Shown in pieces: positions 16,552-23,785 of a DNA stretch of 43,495 bases (positions are counted from its first letter, which is position 1; each line of letters opens with the position of its first letter). Source of the DNA: an uncultured Eubacteriales bacterium (GTDB lineage: Bacteria; Bacillota; Clostridia; Lachnospirales; Bianqueaceae); contig CACZRP010000103.1 in the NCBI GenBank assembly GCA_902783575.1, positions 1 through 43,495 on the forward strand, written 5' to 3'. Below the pieces are notes generated by a model. It did not search any database. It was not told the DNA's origin and saw nothing but the letters and a program-made list of their open reading frames with translations. The position numbers and the translations under genes were made by a program.

Positions 16552-17487
16552 ATGAATATTACACCCAGACCGCTGTTCCCGGGCGCCCATGTAGCCATTA
16601 TCGCACCCTCCGGCCCCATCCGGGGTGATGAGGCCCAGCGGGAAGAGGTCATTCATCAGGTGGACGCGAAGCTCCGCTCCTGGGGCATCGAGCCCTATTT
16701 CTATCCCACCACGAAGATGTCCCGGGGATATCTGGCTGGCACCGATGCGGACAGGGCCCGGGATGTCATGGAGGCCTTTAAGGATCCATCCATCGACGGC
16801 ATTTTCTGTATCCGGGGCGGCTACGGGGTGCAGCGGATGCTGGACCTGCTGGATTTTGAGGAGATCGCGAAGCATCCCAAGTGGTTTGCGGGCTACAGCG
16901 ATATCACCGCCCTGCACATTCCCCTGAACCAGAAATGCCATCTGGTGACCTTCCATACCCCCATGCCCTTTGAATTTGTGAAAGATGATTTCGATGCCTA
17001 TACGGAAAAATGGGTAAAGGCGGCCATGTTCGGCGAGCTGACCGGCGGGCTGCTGGATGAGCTGCCTTCCATCCGGCCCACCCATTCCCTCTGGGAGGAG
17101 GGAAGTGTCGCGGAAGGAATATTGGTGGGCGGCAATCTGTCCCTGGTGTCTTCCTCCATCGGCACGGACTATGCCATTGACACCAAAAACAAGATCCTGT
17201 TCCTGGAGGATGTCCACGAGGATGTGTACCGCCTGGACGGCATGCTGAACCACATGCGGCTGGCGGGCCTCTTCGATGACTGCGCGGGCATCGTCATGGG
17301 TTACTACACCGACTGCGGCGCCCCGGAGGAGCTGAAGAAGCTGGAAGAGGTCTGCAGGGAGCTTTTCCCGAAAGACAAGCCGGTGCTGATGGACTATTCC
17401 TGCGGCCACGAGCGGCCCACCATCAGCCTGCCCCTGGGTGCCAACGTGCGGCTGGATACAGCGGCGCGGACCCTCTCTGTTCTGTAA
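16552..17487 (+). CDS. LD-carboxypeptidase, peptidase family S66
   Basis: 311 residues, the normal S66 length. The family cleaves the L,D bond before the terminal D-Ala of murein tetrapeptides (LdcA), or the amide of microcin C-type compounds (MccF). The catalytic triad is visible: Ser116 in FAGYSDIT, Glu219 in LFLEDVHED and His286 in SCGHERP, at nearly the same spacing as in LdcA. 'IIAPSGP' at the start and 'IRGGYG' are also family marks. No signal peptide is present, which fits a cytoplasmic murein-recycling enzyme. The start is ATG 16552, 7 nt after AGGAGG; the in-frame ATG at 16546 is too close to that site. Confidence 0.9.
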   Translation: MNITPRPLFPGAHVAIIAPSGPIRGDEAQREEVIHQVDAKLRSWGIEPYFYPTTKMSRGYLAGTDADRARDVMEAFKDPSIDGIFCIRGGYGVQRMLDLLDFEEIAKHPKWFAGYSDITALHIPLNQKCHLVTFHTPMPFEFVKDDFDAYTEKWVKAAMFGELTGGLLDELPSIRPTHSLWEEGSVAEGILVGGNLSLVSSSIGTDYAIDTKNKILFLEDVHEDVYRLDGMLNHMRLAGLFDDCAGIVMGYYTDCGAPEELKKLEEVCRELFPKDKPVLMDYSCGHERPTISLPLGANVRLDTAARTLSVL

Positions 17488-17491
17488 AAAA

Positions 17492-17524
17492 AGATCGCCT
17501 GATTGATTTCAGGCGATTTTTTTT
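17492..17524. terminator. Bidirectional terminator between S66 peptidase and MFS gene
   Basis: ATCGCCTGA (17494-17502) and TCAGGCGAT (17509-17517) form a 9-bp stem with A residues before and T residues after. It can end transcription from both sides and sits between convergent genes. Confidence 0.88.
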
Positions 17525-17532
17525 CATTGAAT

Positions 17533-18753
17533 TCAGGGCATTTTCTTTTTGAAGACATAGCAGCTGAAGATCAGCCCCATCATAATGACGGTGAGTACCG
17601 CGGCCAGAATCAGGCCTCCGTTGTAGTTGCCGGCGGCATCGTACATGAAGCCCACCAGGGAGGAACCGAAGGCGTTGGCCACTGTGGCAATCATGCTGAC
17701 GGTGGGGTAGACACTGTTGTAGCCCTTCCGGCCGGCCAATTCGCGGGTGGCGGTGACGGTGCCCACGTTGGCGATGGCGTAGCACAGGCCAAAGAGGGCG
17801 GCAGCCTCATACATGAGGCCGGGCACATGGAAGATCATCAGCAGCAGGGCGCCGGCTCCGATCAGCAGGGAGAAAAGCATGATGATTTTCTTGGCTCCGA
17901 ATTTGTCCGCCAGGGCGCCGAAGAGGATTTTACCTCCGGAGTTGGCCACCATACAGATGGACAGCAGGGTGGAGCCCACCGCGGCGGAGAAGCCGTAGCT
18001 GTCCGCAATGCCGGGGAAGTGGGGCGGATAGGAGGCCACATAGGAGGCCAGAATGGCGTAGGCCGTAAGGAGCACCATCAGCGTAATCGGGAACCGGGAA
18101 GGTGCCGCGTCTTCTGCGTTTTCCGCGCTCTTGCCTGCCCCGGCGGCCTTGCCGTAGGGCTCTGCGCCGGCATCCTTGGGGAAGAAGCCGATGGGCAGCA
18201 GGATGGCGGGCAGTTCAAACAGGGCGATGAGACCCGCATCCACCAGGTAGCCGACTCTCCAGCCGGCAGAGGTGATAATGCTGCTGAGGATGGGTGAGAA
18301 AACGGCGCCGGCCAGACCGGAGAAGGCCATGGCAATACTGGTCACCAGGCTGGTGCTTTCCAGGAACCAGTTGTTGATCACGATGGTGATCAGCACCATG
18401 CCGCAGACACCGGCGGCGAAGCCGCGAAGACCATTCAGAATATACAGAGTGATCAAATTCGGAGCTGCTGCCAGAAGAGCCGTGGATCCGGCGAAGACAA
18501 TCATGCTGATCAGCAGCATCAGCTTGAAGTTTTTGGATTTCACCAGCCGGGGACAGACCATACCGCCCAGGGCGAATACCAGGTTGCAGATGGTGAGGGT
18601 CAGGGATACGCTGCCCCGGCCCACGCCCAGATCTTCAGCGATGGGAGTGAAGAACAGGCCAGAGACGTTGACCAAAAGACCCAGCACCGCTCCCGCAAGA
18701 CCGCAGGAAGCGATGAGAACCATCAGGTACTTGCCGCGAAAGAGTTGTTTCAT
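17533..18753 (-). CDS. MFS transporter, oxalate/formate antiporter-like (copy 1)
   Basis: 406 residues with the helix pattern of a 12-TM major facilitator. The N-terminal 'LGLLVNVSGLFFTPIAEDLGVGRGSVSL' and the later 'SYPPHFPGIADSYGFSAAVGSTLLSICMVANSGGKILFGALADKFG' are characteristic of the OFA/monocarboxylate-type branch. The GALADKFG loop is the MFS signature. Substrate cannot be assigned; no oxalate or formate enzymes are nearby. GGAGG lies 6 nt before the ATG. It is a close paralogue of the gene immediately upstream (18825-20063) and is probably co-transcribed with it. Confidence 0.85.
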   Translation of the reverse strand: MKQLFRGKYLMVLIASCGLAGAVLGLLVNVSGLFFTPIAEDLGVGRGSVSLTLTICNLVFALGGMVCPRLVKSKNFKLMLLISMIVFAGSTALLAAAPNLITLYILNGLRGFAAGVCGMVLITIVINNWFLESTSLVTSIAMAFSGLAGAVFSPILSSIITSAGWRVGYLVDAGLIALFELPAILLPIGFFPKDAGAEPYGKAAGAGKSAENAEDAAPSRFPITLMVLLTAYAILASYVASYPPHFPGIADSYGFSAAVGSTLLSICMVANSGGKILFGALADKFGAKKIIMLFSLLIGAGALLLMIFHVPGLMYEAAALFGLCYAIANVGTVTATRELAGRKGYNSVYPTVSMIATVANAFGSSLVGFMYDAAGNYNGGLILAAVLTVIMMGLIFSCYVFKKKMP

Positions 18754-18824
18754 GGAAACCTCCTGTAAATATGAAAAGACTGTTTAAGTACGTCGGATGG
18801 TCAAAGATTAGATTCGCCAGCGGC

Positions 18825-20063
18825 TCAAAGCTTAGTGCGTCTGCCATTCATGGCGGACAGCCTCCTCTGCCGGATCCGGTAGGCCGGAATCAGTACCGCG
18901 AACATAATCAGCAGGAAGGCCAGCGAGAAGGTCAGGGCAATGCGGTAGGATTTGAACAGGTCATACATAAAGCCGATGGCAGATCCGGAGATGGCGTTGA
19001 CAATGATGGCCACCGTATAAACCTTGGGATAGACCCGGTTGTAATTGTTCAGTCCCACCAGGTCCCGGGTGGCCAGCACGATGGCGACGCTGCCCAGGGT
19101 GTAGACCAGTCCCACCAGTCCGGAGCCCAGGTAGAGGGCCCAGGGAACGGGGAAAAGGAAAATCAGCAGAAAACCGGCCAGGCTGAGGGCGGCATAGAGA
19201 AGGATGGAAGGCTTGTTGCCAAGCTTCTCAGAAAGGATGCCAAACAGCAGCTTGCCGCCGGAGTTGGTGAACATGCAGATGGACAGCATGGTGGCTCCCA
19301 CGGCGGTGGAGAAGCCGTAGCTCCCCGCCATACCGGGAAAATGGGGCGGATAGGCGGTGCACAGGGGCCCCATGGCGGCGAAGACGGTCAGCAGCACCAC
19401 CAGGATGGGAATGAGAGGCATGTCGTCCTGCTGATGAGAAGCGGCATTTTTCCCGGAGGAAGCGCCGTAGGGCTTCAGACCCTGGCTCTCGGGAATGTAG
19501 CCCACGGGCAGCAGGATGATGGGCAGATAGAAGATCAGGATCAGGCCAGCCACCACCAGGGTTGCGATTCTCCAGTCGGCCGATCCGATGATGCCGGTGA
19601 GAACCGGCGAGAGCAGTGCGCCCACCAGGCCGGAGAAGCCCATGGCGATGCTGTTGATGAGGCCGCTCTTTTCGTAGAACCAGTTGTTGACCAGGATGCT
19701 CATGAGCACCGGGCCGGTGAAGCCCGCGAAGAAGCCGCGGATGGCGCTGAAGAGGTATAGGAAAAAGAGGTTTTTCGAGAAGGCCATTCCCACGGTGGTC
19801 AGGGTCACAATCCCGGCGCAGAGGACGACCCATCGGCGGTAGGTGCTGACGCGGACCCATTTGGGAGCCACCAGCCCGCCCACCGCGAAAACCAGCGTGG
19901 CAATGGTGTTGGAGAGGGAGATGCTGCCCCGGCCGACACCCAGATCCTCCGCCATGGGAGTGAAGAAAACCCCGATGACATTTACCAGAAGGCCGATGGA
20001 GGCCCCTACCATCAGGCAGGCGCAGACCGCGGCCATTATATGTTTTCCATGGATTTTTTCCAT
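18825..20063 (-). CDS. MFS transporter, oxalate/formate antiporter-like (copy 2)
   Basis: 412 residues, twelve predicted membrane helices. It shares with its downstream neighbour the blocks 'GLLVNVIGVFFTPMAEDLGVGRGSISL', 'YPPHFPGMAGSYGFSTAVGATMLSICMFTNSGGKLLFGILSEKLG' and the same C-terminal organisation, so the pair arose by tandem duplication. AAAGGAG precedes the ATG. It is transcribed leftward from a promoter that diverges from the Nudix operon. The 71-bp gap to copy 1 has no terminator, suggesting one transcript. Substrate unknown; an organic-anion or monocarboxylate role is the family-based guess. Confidence 0.85.
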   Translation of the reverse strand: MEKIHGKHIMAAVCACLMVGASIGLLVNVIGVFFTPMAEDLGVGRGSISLSNTIATLVFAVGGLVAPKWVRVSTYRRWVVLCAGIVTLTTVGMAFSKNLFFLYLFSAIRGFFAGFTGPVLMSILVNNWFYEKSGLINSIAMGFSGLVGALLSPVLTGIIGSADWRIATLVVAGLILIFYLPIILLPVGYIPESQGLKPYGASSGKNAASHQQDDMPLIPILVVLLTVFAAMGPLCTAYPPHFPGMAGSYGFSTAVGATMLSICMFTNSGGKLLFGILSEKLGNKPSILLYAALSLAGFLLIFLFPVPWALYLGSGLVGLVYTLGSVAIVLATRDLVGLNNYNRVYPKVYTVAIIVNAISGSAIGFMYDLFKSYRIALTFSLAFLLIMFAVLIPAYRIRQRRLSAMNGRRTKL

Positions 20064-20096
20064 GTGCGCGCTCCTTTAAAGTCCAAAATCCTTTAT

Positions 20097-20125
20097 ATGA
20101 TAGCTTATTTTGCCTTTTTGCACAA
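20097..20125 (-). promoter_or_regulatory. Promoter of the tandem MFS genes
   Basis: On the minus strand TTGTGC (complement of 20120-20125) and TATCAT (complement of 20097-20102) are 17 bp apart. The start would lie about 30 nt before the ATG of the 412-aa transporter. It is back to back with the Nudix promoter. Confidence 0.5.
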
Positions 20126-20138
20126 GAGAAACTTCCCC

Positions 20139-20167
20139 TTGCGGGATGAAATCTCAACGTCTATAAT
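20139..20167 (+). promoter_or_regulatory. Promoter of the Nudix operon
   Basis: TTGCGG (20139-20144), a 17-bp spacer and TATAAT (20162-20167). The leader is about 25 nt, with AAAAGGA before the ATG at 20200. Confidence 0.65.
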
Positions 20168-20199
20168 AGTTGTATTCTTTTTGAAAAGGACTTTTATCA

Positions 20200-20697
20200 A
20201 TGGCAATTCGAATTTCCTCTAAGGCGCTGATTCTCAAGGATCAGATGGTGCTGCTGGGTCACGGAGCCTGGTATCATGGCGACGACTACGATCTTCCCGG
20301 CGGCGGACAGCATATTTACGAAACCATGAAGGAAGCTCTGGTGCGGGAAGTACTGGAAGAGACCGGCTACATGGTGATTCCGGGAAGACTGGCGGCCGTG
20401 AAGGAGGAGATCTTTACGGATCTGAGGCTGCGGGAGAAATGGCCGGAGTACACTCACCGGGTCAATCATGTATTTTTGTGTGAGCTGGCGGATGTGCCCC
20501 GGCAGAAGCCCACGGAGATGGATCAGGGCTCGGAGGGCGTTTTCTGGTATCCGGTGGAGAAACTGCCGGAGATTGCCGATAAGCTTTTTCCCAGGGGTCT
20601 GGTGGATGCGCTGCCCCGGATTTTGGCGGGCGAATGCGTGGTGCTGGACACCCAGTATCTGGAGGATTCCCTGGAATGGATGGAGGAGCAAAAGTGA
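20200..20697 (+). CDS. Nudix hydrolase
   Basis: 165 residues. The Nudix box GX5EX7REUXEEXGU spans residues 35-57 (Gly35, Glu41, REVLEETG 49-56) and is complete. The enzyme should hydrolyse a nucleoside diphosphate linked to another moiety, using Mg2+ bound by the box glutamates. Substrate cannot be told from sequence. It is the first gene of an operon with a two-domain Nudix protein, a FrlD-like kinase and a HAD phosphatase. Its last residues EWMEEQK are repeated by a small frame just downstream. Confidence 0.9.
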   Translation: MAIRISSKALILKDQMVLLGHGAWYHGDDYDLPGGGQHIYETMKEALVREVLEETGYMVIPGRLAAVKEEIFTDLRLREKWPEYTHRVNHVFLCELADVPRQKPTEMDQGSEGVFWYPVEKLPEIADKLFPRGLVDALPRILAGECVVLDTQYLEDSLEWMEEQK

Positions 20698-20741
20698 GAA
20701 ATCGCGCAGCTTCCGTGGAGTGGATGGAGGAGCAGAAATGA
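20694..20741 (+). pseudogene. 15-codon remnant from a 44-bp tandem duplication between the Nudix genes
   Basis: A GTG overlapping the stop of Nudix 1 opens a frame reading MRNRAASVEWMEEQK, then TGA overlapping the ATG of Nudix 2. Its start copies the start of Nudix 2 (MRNRAA) and its end copies the end of Nudix 1 (EWMEEQK). The DNA around 20676-20711 and 20720-20755 is a diverged direct repeat with a 44-bp period. It is either an old tandem duplication of the gene junction or the collapsed relic of a middle Nudix gene. It may still couple translation. Confidence 0.55.
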
Positions 20742-21601
20742 GAAACCGGGCGGCGGTGGTGATGTGGTGCCAGACGGAGGACAAGGTCCTTCTGATGCAC
20801 CGGATTAAAAATGGAGACAGCTACTATGTGGTTCCCGGCGGCGGACTGGAGGGCGAAGAAAGCTTCCAGCAGGCCGCGGTGCGGGAACTGTTCGAAGAGG
20901 TCGGGGTTGCCGTTACGGAAAAGCAACTGCGGCCCATCTGCTACCACGAGGATGACCAGGGCAGGAACTGGTTTTATTATGTGATCTGTGACAGTCTGCT
21001 GCCCACCCGGGTGGGCGGCCCCGAGGCCCTTCGCATGAGCGAGACCAATATTTATGAGCCTACCTGGATTCCGGTGAAGGAGGTGGCGGATCTGCCCCTT
21101 TGGCCACCCTATATGAAAAAGGAAATCACCAAGCACTGCGCCAAGCAGGATCCCCGCATTGAGCAGGTGGAGCTGACCACCATGTGTCTGGTGACCGACG
21201 GGGACCGGATCCTGCTGCAGGACCGGCATAAGGACAGCTGGAGCGGCTATGCTCTTCCCGGCGGTCATGTGGAGCGGGGAGAGTCCTTTGTGGATGCCGT
21301 GAAACGGGAGATTCTCGAGGAAACAGGGCTGAGCATTGAAGAGCCGAGGCTCATCGGTGTGAAGCAGTTTCCCATCGAAGGCGGACGCTATATCGTCTTT
21401 CTGTTTCAGGCTGATCGGTTCAGCGGTACGCTGGTTTCCTCCGATGAGGGCCATATGGAATGGGTCCGCCGGGAGGACGTGGCCGCACTGAAAACGGTCA
21501 ATGATTTCGCCGAACTGATGGAGGTCTACGACCGCGAGGACCTGACAGAATTTCAGTATACCATCGAGCCCGACGGCCGATGGGTAATTCATTTGAAGTG
21601 A
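20738..21601 (+). CDS. Tandem-domain Nudix hydrolase
   Basis: 287 residues containing two complete Nudix domains. Box 1 spans residues 35-57 (REL FEEVG) and box 2 residues 176-198 (REILEETG), each with all conserved glutamates. The linker (about 110-145) includes 'EPTWIPVKEVADLPLWPPYMKKEI', a normal Nudix C-terminal helix, so this is a true head-to-tail fusion. The start ATG 20738 overlaps the TGA of the upstream mini-frame, with GGAGGAGCAGAA before it. The open frame extends further upstream without a start signal. Function is hydrolysis of two possibly different nucleotide-linked substrates, or one with two sites; not determined. Confidence 0.85.
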   Translation: MRNRAAVVMWCQTEDKVLLMHRIKNGDSYYVVPGGGLEGEESFQQAAVRELFEEVGVAVTEKQLRPICYHEDDQGRNWFYYVICDSLLPTRVGGPEALRMSETNIYEPTWIPVKEVADLPLWPPYMKKEITKHCAKQDPRIEQVELTTMCLVTDGDRILLQDRHKDSWSGYALPGGHVERGESFVDAVKREILEETGLSIEEPRLIGVKQFPIEGGRYIVFLFQADRFSGTLVSSDEGHMEWVRREDVAALKTVNDFAELMEVYDREDLTEFQYTIEPDGRWVIHLK

Positions 21602-21692
21602 TACACGCCGCAGATGTGGCATCGATAAGGCCGCGAAGGCGGCATCAAAAATGCCGTAAAGGCGGCTAACGGCTGCGGATGCGGCAAAGGAG
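21602..21692 (+). other. GC-rich hairpin-forming spacer in the Nudix operon
   Basis: 91 bp rich in GGC/GCC triplets. Short dyads include GGCAT-CAAAA-ATGCC and GCCGC-GAAG-GCGGC. No T-run follows. It may adjust translation or mRNA stability between the Nudix and kinase genes; no known motif is recognised. Confidence 0.35.
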
Positions 21693-21698
21693 ATGAAA

Positions 21699-22523
21699 AT
21701 GAGACTGCTGGCGCTGGGCGAGAATGTCTGCGATCTGTATTTGTCCCGGGGAATGATGTATCCCGGTGGGCAGTGCGCCAATACCGCTGTTTATGCTGCC
21801 ATGCGGGGCGTCTTTTCCGCCTATATGGGCGTTTTCGGGTCCGACCGCTATGCCGAAGTCTGCCGCGGCGGGCTGGAGGCTTTCGGCGTGGATCTCAGCC
21901 ATTGCCGCAGCGTCGAGGGAGAAAACGGATACTGCCGTATTGAGCATCGGGGAACGGACCGGGTCTTCGCCGGCTCCAACCGCTTTGGCGTCAACCGTAC
22001 CCAACCCCTGGAACTGACGGTGGCGGACTGGGATTATATCCGGACCTTTGATGTGATCTATACCGACTGCAACGGCCAGGTGGACCGTTATCTGCCGGAG
22101 CTGGCCAAAACCGGTATCCCGGTGGCCTATGATTTTTCCGCAAAGATCGAGGACGAGGATCTGGTTCGGGTGGCACCTTATGTGGCAATGGCATCCCTGT
22201 CCTGCGCGGATATTTCAGCTGAAGAACGGGAGCGGAAGATGCATTTGATGACTTCCCATGGCACCCCCATGGTGCTGGCCACGGTGGGGGAGGCAGGTTC
22301 CTATCTTCTTTCCGGAGGTCAGCTGCTTTATGCCCCGGCGGCTCCCGCGGATCTGGTGGTGGATACCCTGGGAGCGGGAGACGCATACTTCGCTGCTCTG
22401 ATCTGTGAAGTGATTCAGGGCCAGCTGCTGCAGGAGGCCATGGAAAAAGCCGCTGCTTTCGCGGCTGATATACTCAAAGTGGAAGGAGCCTACGGACATG
22501 GAATACCAATGGATGCTGTTTGA
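21699..22523 (+). CDS. PfkB-family sugar kinase, fructoselysine 6-kinase (FrlD)-like
   Basis: 274 residues of a ribokinase-fold kinase. The N-terminal 'ALGENVCDLYLSRGMMYPGGQCANTAVYAA' and 'GVDLSH' resemble E. coli FrlD (GDNCVDIYPQ, GGNAVNVAVY, GVDISH). The PfkB signature DTLGAGD is at 222-228, with Asp228 the catalytic base. FrlD phosphorylates fructoselysine, a Maillard product used by gut bacteria. No FrlB deglycase is present here, so the assignment rests on sequence resemblance and another sugar is possible. The start is ATG 21699, six nt after AAAGGAG; the ATG at 21693 touches that site. Its 3' end overlaps the next gene by 26 bp. Confidence 0.75.
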   Translation: MRLLALGENVCDLYLSRGMMYPGGQCANTAVYAAMRGVFSAYMGVFGSDRYAEVCRGGLEAFGVDLSHCRSVEGENGYCRIEHRGTDRVFAGSNRFGVNRTQPLELTVADWDYIRTFDVIYTDCNGQVDRYLPELAKTGIPVAYDFSAKIEDEDLVRVAPYVAMASLSCADISAEERERKMHLMTSHGTPMVLATVGEAGSYLLSGGQLLYAPAAPADLVVDTLGAGDAYFAALICEVIQGQLLQEAMEKAAAFAADILKVEGAYGHGIPMDAV

Positions 22524-23313
22524 TCTGGACGGCACACTGCTCCGGACAGATAAAACCATCTCTGCCCGAACACTGGAGGCTCTGGAGCAAAGCCGGCAGC
22601 AGGGATGGAAGATTGGCGTTATCACATCCCGTGCCCAGCAGAACTGCGAAGATTTTCTTTCTGCGCTAAGGCCCGATGCCCTGATTTCCAGCGCGGGAGC
22701 GCTGATTCGCCTGGGAGGGAGCTATATTTACAAGGGAGAATTCTCTGGGGAAGAGACCTGGCAGGTGATTCAAAAAGCCCGGGAAATTGCCGGGGATCTG
22801 GAGATCACTGTGGATACTCTGGAAGAGCATTTCTGGAACTATCATACGGATCCATTAACCTGGGATGCCACCTGGGGCAGCACTACTTACGATAACTTTG
22901 CTTCCTGGGATCAGCCATCCCTGAAGATCTGTCTGGAGCTTTTTGATGAGGATCAGGCGCGGCGGGTGGCAGAGAGCTTCCCTGACGCTGACATGATTAA
23001 GTTTTCCGAGAGCAGCTGGTACAAGCTGACAAAGAAGGAAGCCACCAAGGAATCCGCCATCGACCGCCTGTGCGCTGCGGCAGAGATTTCCCGGGAGCAG
23101 ATCATAGCCTTCGGCGATGATCTGCCGGATATCAATATGCTGAAAAGCTGTGGCTGCGGGGTGGCCATGGGCAACGCGATCCCTGAGGTGAAGGCCGCAG
23201 CGGATCTGGTCATCGGCACCAACGACGAGGATGGCATTGCTGTTTTCATAGAGAAACAGCTGGATAAGAAGAGCAGACAGGACCAAACGAAAAAAGTTAA
23301 CATGCTAAACTAA
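22498..23313 (+). CDS. Cof-type HAD-superfamily phosphatase
   Basis: 271 residues. Motif I is FDLDGT with nucleophile Asp9 and Asp11. Motif III Lys lies in KLTKKEATKESAI, and motif IV is AFGDDLPDINML. The large inserted cap (about 80-190) makes it a class IIB (Cof) enzyme. These dephosphorylate sugar phosphates or related small molecules in the cytoplasm. It overlaps the FrlD-like kinase gene by 26 bp, so the two are translated together, which suggests a phosphosugar substrate from that pathway; that link is inference. Confidence 0.88.
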   Translation: MEYQWMLFDLDGTLLRTDKTISARTLEALEQSRQQGWKIGVITSRAQQNCEDFLSALRPDALISSAGALIRLGGSYIYKGEFSGEETWQVIQKAREIAGDLEITVDTLEEHFWNYHTDPLTWDATWGSTTYDNFASWDQPSLKICLELFDEDQARRVAESFPDADMIKFSESSWYKLTKKEATKESAIDRLCAAAEISREQIIAFGDDLPDINMLKSCGCGVAMGNAIPEVKAAADLVIGTNDEDGIAVFIEKQLDKKSRQDQTKKVNMLN

Positions 23314-23318
23314 TCGAT

Positions 23319-23363
23319 TCCGGAAAAAATAGTGTTTTTCTGTATTTTTGCCGGAGTTTTTTT
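23319..23363 (+). terminator. Terminator of the Nudix-kinase-HAD operon
   Basis: TCCGGAAAAAATA (23319-23331) pairs with TATTTTTGCCGGA (23343-23355) at 12 of 13 positions around an 11-nt loop. GTTTTTTTG follows immediately. It lies 5 bp after the HAD stop. Confidence 0.75.
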
Positions 23364-23488
23364 GACTTCAGCAAAAAAGGCTTTCCGGCCAGATGCAGAA
23401 AAAAGGACGATCTTGCCGAAAGTACTTTTACGGAAGACGAGAATGGTGTATAATTGACAGACTTGCGTTAAGAAAGGAAGCACTGAAG

Positions 23489-23701
23489 ATGGCTGAAAAG
23501 AAAAAATCATCTCATCCAGTGAGAAAAGAATCTCGGTGTGAAGAGTGCATGCATTTCACCTATGACGATGAATTCGATGCCTACGTGTGTGAGATGGATC
23601 TGGATCAGGATGAGATGGAAAGCTTCCTCCGGGGACAGACCTATGCCTGTGTGATGTTTGAAGCCGGGGATGAATATAAGATTGTCCGGCACCAAATGTA
23701 A
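23489..23701 (+). CDS. Small four-cysteine protein, DUF6472-like
   Basis: 70 residues. Cys17, Cys20, Cys34 and Cys54 occur in 'RCEECMHFTYDDEFDAYVCEMDLDQDEM' and 'YACVMF'. The pattern, with the conserved ending 'GDEYKIVR', fits the clostridial DUF6472 family, and the cysteines suggest a metal-binding site. Function is unknown. AAAGGAAG lies 10 nt before the ATG. A -10 box TATAAT is at 23449-23454 with a weak -35. An in-frame upstream extension to 23393 has no start signal. Confidence 0.8.
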   Translation: MAEKKKSSHPVRKESRCEECMHFTYDDEFDAYVCEMDLDQDEMESFLRGQTYACVMFEAGDEYKIVRHQM

Positions 23702-23762
23702 CTCGGGGCTTGATAATTGTCTCAATAATACCCGCACCCCGAGCCGAATCGCTGCGCGATTC
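23702..23762 (+). promoter_or_regulatory. Two hairpins in the leader of the MFS gene
   Basis: CTCGGGG (23702-23708) pairs with CCCCGAG (23737-23743) around an AT-rich 28-nt interior. GAATCGC (23746-23752) then pairs with GCGATTC (23756-23762) around TGC. No T-run follows either stem. They lie between the DUF6472-like stop and the MFS ribosome-binding site, so they could stabilise or attenuate the transcript. Confidence 0.45.
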
Positions 23763-23785
23763 TATATGTTACCTTTGGAGGATTT

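Noticed and set aside
17503-19760. Plus-strand frames opposite the MFS genes
   Set aside because: They are Gln/Gly/His-rich shadows, typical of antisense frames over hydrophobic transporter genes.
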